Below, in pieces: positions 56,045 through 64,000 of a stretch of 64,000 bases of DNA. The notes beneath the pieces are model-generated. The model was not told where the DNA came from. It searched no databases and saw only the letters and a program-made list of their open reading frames with translations. The position numbers were made by a program, and so were the translations under genes. How positions within the stretch are numbered: the stretch's first letter is position 1; each line of letters starts with the position of its first letter. Source of the stretch: Trichuris trichiura (taxonomy: Eukaryota > Nematoda > Enoplea > Trichinellida > Trichuridae); NCBI GenBank assembly GCA_037903355.1, contig JBAJFE010000026.1, forward strand, positions 7,316,001 through 7,380,000. Reading direction: 5' to 3'.

Positions 56045-57314
56045 TTCGGCACCAATTCACGGGAACTAAATTTTTTTCTTTTTTAAACACGATCTGAGCA
56101 ACAGTCCAGATGAGCATACATCGCGTAACGTAGGCCAGATTCCATCGGCACAAAAAGTATGCTGCTGTTAAGAGTTCAGTCTTCGTTAAGGAAACGCATG
56201 TTTGGAAGAAGAAAGCCAAGTCATCTCTTCGGGAGAATTGGAGAATAGCGCCGATCTTGAGTTGGACTGACAGCGTTACTGTCTTGTACGACGACTGCGG
56301 TGAATACGAAGCAGGTGTGCACGAATGGACACAACTCTGGCCTATACCAGCTTCTGTTCATTCATAGCAACCGAAATCGACATTTTTCAAAACCCGAAAG
56401 CTCATCCGACAACCAAATAAGAAATGATCTGATACAGTGAATACTTTTTTCTTTATAGCTACATTAATGCTTTCTATTTTTTCGGCGCGTATTCGTATTT
56501 CCATTGGCCAAATAGAGAAATCACTCAAGAAGCAAACCCAGTACATGACTGGAGGCCAACTACATCCACATGGAACAGTGAACACGGCCGTAAAATGAAT
56601 GGTCAATGCTAACACATTGTTTTCACCGAACGTACATGAAGTCATTCAATGACCTCTCATCGCTGACCAATCCATGACGATTCTAGTGGCAAATAGTTTT
56701 TTGAGTCAACGGCGCGTAGGATTTCAAAGACTGAACGCCCACTGTTCTAGCCAAGTGAACCTTCGACAACCGGCACTTTTCATTCTATTACAAGCAGCGC
56801 CTTATAAGTCTCTCGAAGAAGGAAAATGCATGAAACGCCGCGGAGCTTTTTGCCATCACACCACAGCCACAAGCAGCCAAGCGGTAGCTAACTCTTTTAG
56901 GTATTCATCAGCATCACTTGCTACGAAGTGATTGTTTCTTTGGCTGAATAATTTTCCATTAAGTATTTGATTATTTCGAGACGGCATTTGTTACCCCCTG
57001 TTTCAAAAGCCAGAGTCACACTGATGAACTCACAATGGGGCATGTAGCAGGAAAACACAACGCCCTAAGAAAATAAAGCAATTATATGCTAAACATAGAA
57101 TAAATTTTAATGTACTCACGAACAACAGAAACAGTTTAATTAAAACTTTCTGAAGAATGCTGAATTTTAACTTACCGCAGGGCAAAGAGTTCATCCGAGG
57201 CAAGACGAGTTTGTTTGAGTCGACCGCATCATCGACATTCAGCATTTTGTGCTTAGCAACAGGCGTAGCTTAACAGTGCTAGAGCTTGCAAACTCGCCAA
57301 TAGTCGGTTGAGGG

Positions 57315-57584
57315 TTAGGTCAGTTGAATAAAGCATAGCCAAGCTGACACACTTACAAGGAATCTTGCACAATGAACCAAAGCAGCATAGTCAGAATGGG
57401 AGCTGATCACATCCTGCCTCGAGCAACGGACCATAATGGCCACAAGAACTTGGCTGCTACGTAATAGCGCGAGGTCAAACAATAGCTTATAATATGGGTC
57501 GCCTTCGCTGCGTATTGTGAAGCTGTGCACACTGCCGTAGTCAAATAACATGGCTAGGCGAACAGTGCCTAAGGTCGGGTACAT
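57315..57584 (-). CDS. Conserved 89-codon frame in duplication unit 2, function unknown
   Basis: Same length and ends as the unit 1 frame (MYPTLGTVRLAMLFD to VSAWLCFIQLT). No stop has been gained in either unit although the surrounding DNA has diverged. No signal peptide or known motif is clear; the sequence is moderately hydrophobic. Confidence 0.25.
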   Translation of the reverse strand: MYPTLGTVRLAMLFDYGSVHSFTIRSEGDPYYKLLFDLALLRSSQVLVAIMVRCSRQDVISSHSDYAALVHCARFLVSVSAWLCFIQLT

Positions 57585-58159
57585 TCCTGCATGAATTCAC
57601 GCGAACTGAACTTTCTGCTTTAAACACGATCTGAGCAACAGTCTTGACGAGCGTACATCGCATAACATAGACTAGATTCCATTGGCACAGAAAGTACGCT
57701 GCTATGAAGAGTCGACTCTTCGTTAAGGAAATGCATGTTCAGAAGAAGAAAACCAATTCGCCTTTTCGGGAGAATAGGAGAATACCGCTGATCTTGAGTT
57801 GGACTGGGAGCGTTACTTCCTTGTATGACGACTGCGTTGAATACGAAGCAGGCGTGCAGGAATGGGCACAAATCTGGCCTCTACCAGCTTCCATTCAATC
57901 ATAGTGACCGAAATAGACATTTTTCAAAACCCAAAAGTTTATCCGACAGCCAGATAAGAAATGATCTGATACAGTGAATACTTTCTTCTTAATAGCTACA
58001 TGAATGATTGCCATTTCCTCGGCAAGTATTCGCTTTTCGATTCGTCGAACGGAAAGATCACTCAGGATACACACCCAGCAGAAGAGTAGAGGTCAACTGC
58101 ACTCACGGAGCGAAGAGTGAACACTGCCCTAAACTGAGGCCGAAAGTGAAGCGAATCTT

Positions 58160-58960
58160 TGCCTCCTTAATTTAGGTTATATGACCGTTGACTGATCCTC
58201 AGGTTATTTTTGTCATTTATGGAGAAACATTAGACTATGCAAAAGATTGCATAGTCTGTTACAGTTCGGCATGGTGTCTGAAACATGAGCAGGAGCTGAT
58301 ATTCTCGAAACTGCTAGAAAATACTTTTGCCGTTTGATCATTAGTGAGTCAGGGCCCATATGTTCACTCTACCTGCCCGCAGGCTGACGTCATGTTATTC
58401 CACAGTCAGTAACTTTATTTTAAAATGCATTTAGGCGCAAACGGTCTTGTATTTTGACCTCCCCAGACAGTTCCAGCTGTTTGAAAGTGTATCCGTCAAA
58501 AATACAAACGTGCTCAATTCTTTTTATGAAATAACTGCACAGCGTCAAACCGACTGTTGCCCTCATACGTCTTTGGACATGTGAGCTCGTACGGTTTACT
58601 AAATGCTACCACGTTTCCCATGGAGGTTAGTTCGTAGGTAGACTGGCTATTGCAGCAATACGAAGCGATGAAGAAATGTAGAACAGTGGCCCGCGAAGCT
58701 GCATTACACAAAGCGCGGCTCTTTCTCCGTACTCCGCAAAGCTACAAACGATTCTTCCGATACGACATTACTGCAGGAGAGCGAGATTATTCGTGTTAGG
58801 CGAATAACAGGAAAATACCGTGAAGCGGGACGGCATAAAAAATAGCTGCCACTTTTCCGTAGCTCCAACTTTGAAATAGAACCACTACGTAAGCAGAGTT
58901 GAAGCGCCTTCTCTCTTCGTTGCAGGGAGGACTAGAAACAGCCATAATTTTTCTATCATC
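58160..58960. other. No gene recognised
   Basis: Spacer between the tandem duplication and the next Penelope remnant. A small perfect hairpin, GACTATGCAAAAGATTGCATAGTC, lies around 58230-58256. Confidence 0.4.
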
Positions 58961-58984
58961 GTAGTAGGCACTTTGTTATCAATT

Positions 58985-59720
58985 CCCCAATTCCTTCCGC
59001 TAGCCGACGTTGTCTAGCCCAGAACGATAAGATCGAAGTTCCGTTCCAGCAAAGACCAGGAGTCGCTTAAGAGGTAAAACGCGGTTGCAACACCCCTACA
59101 TAGGAGAAACGGGCAACACCTTATTTGACAGGCTCCCTGATAACAGGAAGGCGCTCAAAAGTTACCGGACTGCGGAAGAAGAACCGAATGGGACACCCAG
59201 GAAACGTCGGGTACGTCGACGGAACAATTCCCCCATTAGAAGCCATGGGAAAGGCGAAAAACATCTCCAAGGTCCTTGAATATTCCTCTCAATGTCCACT
59301 CGACCTGCACCCGGCGACTATTTGCCACGAGTGCCTTTACCGCCTTAGGCAAATAAAGGAGCCCCTATTCAGACGTAACAACGTTTCCATTAACCGCAAT
59401 ACAGGGGTGGAGGTCAGCTCGATATGGACATCTGTTATGAGTAAAACGGATTATTGTTCCATACCGACTGGCGTCCCTCCCAGGCCTTTAAACATCCTGC
59501 CATCGCAGTAAATCTTCCATTACCATCATCGCTGACCATGGGACGACGTTGGACCAGGAACTCCGAAACTGCTACGTCTTCGATCTGAAACTTTCCTTAA
59601 TAATTCCACATCTATTCCGTCGTACAGCACTTCCTTACGATATTTCAAAAAGTATCAACAGGAAAGACAAAGCCGTAATAAAAAGAACCTCCATCAGTTA
59701 CAATGTAATACCTTAATAGT
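58985..59720 (+). pseudogene. Penelope-like element 3' end: GIY-YIG fragment, broken
   Basis: The plus strand encodes NDKIEVPFQQRPGV, a stop, then GCNTPYIGETGNTLFDR in one frame. A shift (about 59180-59230) leads to PLEAMGKAKNISKVLEYSS, CPLDLHPATICHECLYRL and NRNTGVEVSSIW in another. These match NDKIKVPFDSRPGV, YIGETGNTL, ISASVIFEHAS, DSHPKIICHENLLHL and NRDNGVEVSEVW of the main element at 50.4-50.8 kb. The stop is at 59511. About 20 nt further on, CTGACCA and CTCCGAAAC (59532-59578) occupy the place of the ribozyme-like motif, but the stem is degraded. Opposite orientation to the 50-kb copy. Confidence 0.8.
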
Positions 59721-59818
59721 CGTATACATATAGCCAACATAACACAACAGAAAAAAACAGCGGACTACAACATTAAAGCCTTTCTCGTGAATTCGCTTAC
59801 TTCCACAAGGACATTCAG

Positions 59819-60120
59819 GTGGACGGAAATGGCAAAAGGCTATGAACTGCTAACATTAACGAAAGCCGCAGGCAATTGCTACTGATTGGAAGTTATAGTC
59901 AGGCCGTTTTCCTCGGTCATTCAAAGGACAGGAGCATGAATGGCAACTTGAGCATTCTCGGCGAAACTGCAGCCCATGAAAATTCACTGAACAACTCATT
60001 TAAAGATCATACGCGCGACCGGATCATTGCAGTCCGTTCTTCGTTTCCATCAAACTGTTTAACCCCCTCAGCAATACTTATCACTGCCTAAAGGGCCGAT
60101 ATCTTCCTTATCTTCTCAAC
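59819..60120 (+). repeat. Dispersed direct repeat, copy 1
   Basis: About 290 bp matching 63709-64000 in the same orientation. Landmarks are GCTATGAACTG, GGCAATTGCTACTGATTGGAA, CTTGAGCATT, TTCACTGAA followed by AACTCATTTAAAGATCATAC, and GGGCCGATATCTTCCTTA. Each copy has a short open frame (MLLIGSYSQAVFL here). The frame could be incidental. Confidence 0.8.
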
Positions 60121-60124
60121 CGTT

Positions 60125-63100
60125 GCAGAAGTAACATTTCCAAAATGACTGCAACGCTGCGACTACTTTCAGTTTGCTCGGCGCACGCATAGCAAACTCG
60201 CAAAGCACTTAGGCGTTGGTGCTTCTATAAGCCCGCGAGTTGCGTAGTGCTTCTGACAATATTATATCCAAAGCATCCATTCTTCACACATATGACCATT
60301 ACGGACTGTTCAAGCATAAATCCAGCGGGCGCAAGATTGACGTAAACCTTGCACATATTACATGCCATATTTTCAAATAAGAGTTCATCTTGTCTGTCAC
60401 GTGATTATGAAACGAATCCCATGAAAACAAGCTTCTATGCAGGCAGCTTTCTTCCACACATTGTCAATCCACGAGCTAATCCAATGATAGAGATAATATT
60501 TGTCAACTTGTAGCTGTTTGCCATTCTTATAGCTTCGCGAAATGTAGCCCGGCCAATCTGAGCTGCAAACATTGAACGCTCGCGCATACTCAGGACAGAA
60601 AGATTTTTGAATGCTTCGAGTAAGCCGAAGGTTCGCTTGACAGCCGTTGCCAATTCGCTCGACGGATCGACTCCACTTTATCGGGTTAAAAAATATGCCG
60701 CAATCAATTCGCAAAAAAATTACTTGCAACTAATAGCGCCAAACAATTTTACTATTTTATTCAAAGATCGAACGCCTCATAAAGTGTTGCAGTTTTCCAC
60801 AACAAAGAATAGAAACATATCATTCGTCTTTTCGATAAAGATGGAATCACTGATGATTGGAAAGCTTCGAATAATCTTCTATACATCTTCGTTAGATCGA
60901 TTTTTCCACTGTTTCGCATATATTCGAACTCTTCTTTCCGGTCCACATTTCCTTCAGGAAGGAAGCAAATGCGCATATGAACTTCATTTGCGGCCTTCCC
61001 GCACTCTTTTTGTTCATATCTTTAAGGCAAATATCTTTTGCAAAATATGATTTCATTTGCCGGGTGTTCGCCAATGCCTGCAGGACTGCATTGGCAAAAC
61101 AGTTATTGCCCTGGTTTACGAGCCCTGTATGGCCGGGCTCACCAGGGCTTTTTCACTTGCCAATGTGTCCCTTTTACGAACAGGCATAAGAGCGAATTCG
61201 TTTACGAACAAAACCCCGGCGTTTTGATCAGGCCACGGCTGACATTCACCCAGCTGGAATGCACTCCACTGGGCCCAATTTCATATCGTTCTGGTCCATA
61301 TCTTTCACGTTAAAATCAAGTGCACGCCCCACGGTACGGACGCAGGCGATGGATGAGCAATTTCCAACCATACGCTGTTTCGTGAGTTGAGCCGGAGGCG
61401 ATGGGGGATGATTGCTGCAAAAAATCTTTTTGAAATGGGCAAATAACAAGTATTTTACAAGAAAAGCGGAAAGAATAAATTAATTTTCAGTTCTCTATTG
61501 ATAATGGGTATTGGATTCTCTCTTTCTTGCAGCAAAGAAGTGCGTTCTCAGGACAACGCTTCATGTTCAAGACTTCTTATAAAAATTTGTTTGAACATTA
61601 AGCTTTCTGCTGACAAGGGCTACCTTCACAGGAAAAAAGAGAAAAGGAAAGGCTGCTAATAGTGATATTAATAGTAGCGATATTATTATTAGCATCCCTT
61701 CGGTGAATCACATAGCTGGGCCTCTAAAGGGGATTGGCGGAAAAGCTCAAATTTATTAAGCAAAATAGCAACAACAGACTTAAAGGGAGGAAAGGGGAAT
61801 GGACGAACTTCAGTGGTCTGAAAGGACGTGCACGGAAAATAACCCTGCACCTTGACCGCTACGTCAACGCTAGTCGAACTGCAACAAAAAAATGCAGGTT
61901 CTCTTTCGCCAACAAGGTCGGTTGCAACGTCCTGCGTTTATCAGAGAGTGAGCCTGCCCGAAGTAACTACAAAACCGCTTACAGTGGCGCACCAGTGAAT
62001 AAGGGGAGCTTTCCAGGCTAACCTTACATCGTCGCCAACGTGATAACAAAACCAGCCGTTAACGATGAGGATGGGACAAGGCCAGTCTCTAACGCTTCGT
62101 TTATTGAATGCTATGCGCTTAAAGCAGTTCTTACTTTTACTTTATACTGACCGAAGCAACAGGAAAAGCGTAACTAACATTATGGAATCTAATTCCTATC
62201 ACCAAAGTGCAATTTTCAGACAAGGTAACCTTAAAAGTAAAGCCCATACTTTAATTCAAGCTTAGGTGAACAACATGGCGGGTAAAGTTACAGCATGAGC
62301 TGTGGGTGCATGAGGGTCAACGCTTTCTTCTCTAAAACGAAGTAGGGTTCTACTGCTGGAGAGTACACAAAGTCTTCTGTAAAGCATTAGCTCAGGATTA
62401 GGGTAGTGACAAAGAATAAGATGCCAACGAGGCATACAAAGTCGACTACTGAGAACTCGTTGTTGAGTAACTTTATAAAAGGTTATTGCTTCAGGTGGAT
62501 AAGACAACTTACCCGACACGGGCCCTTCCGTTCACCCTGTGACCTCAGAACCGCTCTTTACGCAACCCGTAATCAGGCTACGCACACATGAACAGTTCTA
62601 AGTCACAGACGAGGACAGGGAAAGAGCAAGCCAGAGACAGATATACAAGTTCTGGTTAAGCGAGAAATAAGCATACAGTTATCTGATGTGCAGGTTAAGC
62701 TGATGCATAGTCACAGGAGGTTTTTTTCATGTACTACTGTTCTATAAAGGAAAGTAAATCAACTTAAAAAATAGCGCATGAAATAACAACGTTCATCTAA
62801 TTTCTCTGGTTGTTTAACTATTGCTAGTTTTACAGTAGTTGATTTTTTAAAGTTAACCTGGAAAAAACTTTAACAAAGAGAGAAGTGGTATAATATTTGA
62901 AAGAAAATGTTCCGAGAATTTGATGCTAAACAAGTTTTCGGAAACACAGTCACTATGGGCTGAAGAAGATCAAGTGTACACTTTAAAACCGTTTCCAACC
63001 CTAGCCTATTATTTCTCTGTGAATCTATAAGGCCTGATCTTCTCTCAACTTATAGAAAATGTTAAAAGCGGTTGTGCACTAATTTTGGTGGTGCTTTCAT

Positions 63101-63700
63101 TGGTTTTAAAGAAAAGAACATGTGTTTAGGATACGTTTTGCTCAGTAATCTACGAAGCGATAAGAAAACGGGTCTTAAATGCAACAAACTGACTAAAACG
63201 TTTCTAAACGTGAGCCAGACGTACTGTTGAATAAAGCCTACACACGGAAGGAGAGGAGTTGGCGCAGTCCTTCGGACTCATGAAGTGAAAGCTCACAAAC
63301 CAGACAAGTTTCCCAACCGCTTAGAAAGGAGAGACAGAAGACACAACTTCGTTTCCTTGGTGGCGCTGATATGAGGGCTATCTCAAATGTAAAGAACCTG
63401 GCAATATGACTTCTTTCTGTTTTGAATCACATTATTACGCACCGCGCATTGTTTACAGTATACAAATGTGCTGTTTCGAATAAGCTTTGATTGCATTTTA
63501 TTACCTGAATATAAACGTGCTTTTCTTCCATTTAAGGTTTGCGAGACGAATCGATCAGGGTTGCACAAGGGTGCTAGGCGGTAATTAGAGGAGCACAAAA
63601 AGAAATTTTTCTGTAAGAAAAATTTTTCTATACAACGATCGTAGTAAAAAATACCACCCGCTGGATTGGCACAAAGCCAAGCTAACTTCCTAAGCTAAGC
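60125..63700. other. No gene recognised
   Basis: Overlapping frames on both strands near 60397-61050 have no domain. A GC-richer patch at about 61070-61300 and a plus frame at 61734-62021 are also unassigned. Confidence 0.3.
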
Positions 63701-63708
63701 TAAATTAA

Positions 63709-64000
63709 GTGGACAAATTTGGCGAAAAGTTATGAACTGATAACATTAGGGGAGGCGGCAGGCAGTTGCTACTGATTGGAAATCAAAGTCAGCTTGTTTT
63801 TCTTCCTTACTTGAAGGACAGCAGCGATAATAGTAACTTGAGCATTTTCGGCAAAATTGCACCTTATGAAAGTTCACTGAATAACTCATTTAAAGATCAT
63901 ACGCGTGAGTGGACTATTCCAGTGGCTTCTTCATTTTTATTAAGCTATTCGACCGCCTGAGCTATACTTTTCACTGCCTAAGGGGCCGATATCTTCCTTA
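63709..64000 (+). repeat. Dispersed direct repeat, copy 2, cut by the window end
   Basis: The same unit as 59819-60120, with many substitutions. The frame becomes MLLIGNQSQLVFL and still has NNSFKDHTR. The match is still running at base 64000, so the repeat is longer than what is seen. Confidence 0.8.

Larger units (their letters stand above)
55083..58150. repeat. Tandem duplication, two units of about 1.54 kb
   Basis: Unit 1 is about 55083-56620 and unit 2 about 56636-58150. Shared landmarks, unit 1 then unit 2: CAATGACCTCTC (55093 and 56646), AAACGCCGCGGAGCTTTTT (55278 and 56830), GGGTTAGGTCAGTTGAATAAA (55770 and 57310), TCAGAATGGGAGCTGATCAC (55850 and 57390), AAGAAATGATCTGATACAGT (56416 and 57955). 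Substitutions and small indels are spread throughout. Both units keep an 89-codon minus frame (55775-56044 and 57315-57584), about three quarters identical, and a plus frame ending EYEAGV and W, then PIPAS or PLPAS. I recognise no family. Confidence 0.85.

Noticed and set aside
1..64000. CRISPR arrays, bacterial operons, ribosome-binding sites and phage genes
   Set aside because: Introns, Penelope and Tigger elements and the gene set mark this as eukaryotic nuclear DNA. No regularly spaced repeats with unique spacers were seen.
1..64000. tRNA genes
   Set aside because: I looked for the TTCGA/TTCAA arm with a matching acceptor stem and found no convincing cloverleaf by eye. A tRNAscan run would be decisive.

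Overview
The window is a piece of an invertebrate nuclear genome, most likely a nematode. The protein genes are split by very small introns (about 49-63 nt) alongside a few long ones. One start codon sits just behind a splice-acceptor-like site, as in trans-spliced nematode mRNAs. The mobile DNA is a mix of pogo/Tigger, Merlin (ISXO2/IS1595-like) and GIY-YIG Penelope-like elements. A clade I nematode (Trichinella/Trichuris type) fits best, but that is inference; no rRNA, tRNA or mitochondrial marker is present to settle it.

Three genes are recognised with confidence. (1) An endonuclease III homologue (NTH1) lies on the minus strand at 11413-12246, with a possible upstream exon near 12.54 kb. 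It has the HhH motif, catalytic Lys and Asp, and a Cys-X6-Cys-X2-Cys-X5-Cys iron-sulfur site. (2) Diphosphomevalonate decarboxylase lies on the minus strand in two coding exons, 19745-19313 and 15333-14627. They are separated by a 3,979-nt intron and join to 379 codons, including a nine-alanine run. (3) A complete calsyntenin gene lies on the plus strand at 33337-40498. It has sixteen or seventeen exons, with a signal peptide, two cadherin repeats, an LNS/LamG-like region, one membrane span and two WDDS kinesin-light-chain-binding motifs. These three are unrelated housekeeping or neuronal genes and show no common pathway. A few further open frames (17.6, 19.8, 26.2 and 27.6 kb) may be exons of genes I do not recognise.

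Mobile and repeated DNA by region: 0-4 kb, three decayed Tigger/pogo copies whose outer ends form an inverted pair; 4.1-5.1 kb and 7.3-7.6 kb, short tandem repeats; 15.6-15.8 kb, a possible LTR remnant in the decarboxylase intron; 22.3-22.75 kb, a cluster of one short motif in both orientations; 43.6-47.3 kb, a dispersed repeat family, two long foldbacks and Penelope N-terminal fragments; 47.3-51.9 kb, a cluster of Merlin transposase copies, one apparently split by Penelope fragments; 55.1-58.2 kb, a 1.5-kb tandem duplication; 59.0-59.7 kb, another Penelope 3' end; 59.8-60.1 and 63.7-64.0 kb, a direct repeat. All transposon genes seen are broken.

The most interesting signal is a hammerhead-ribozyme-like core just 3' of the Penelope ORF (50262-50301, minus strand). 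The same architecture, with a different but still paired stem II, occurs in a foldback and dispersed repeat family at 9.7, 44.7 and 45.5 kb. Hammerheads are known from Penelope-like elements. The non-coding family that shares the core is what deserves testing.
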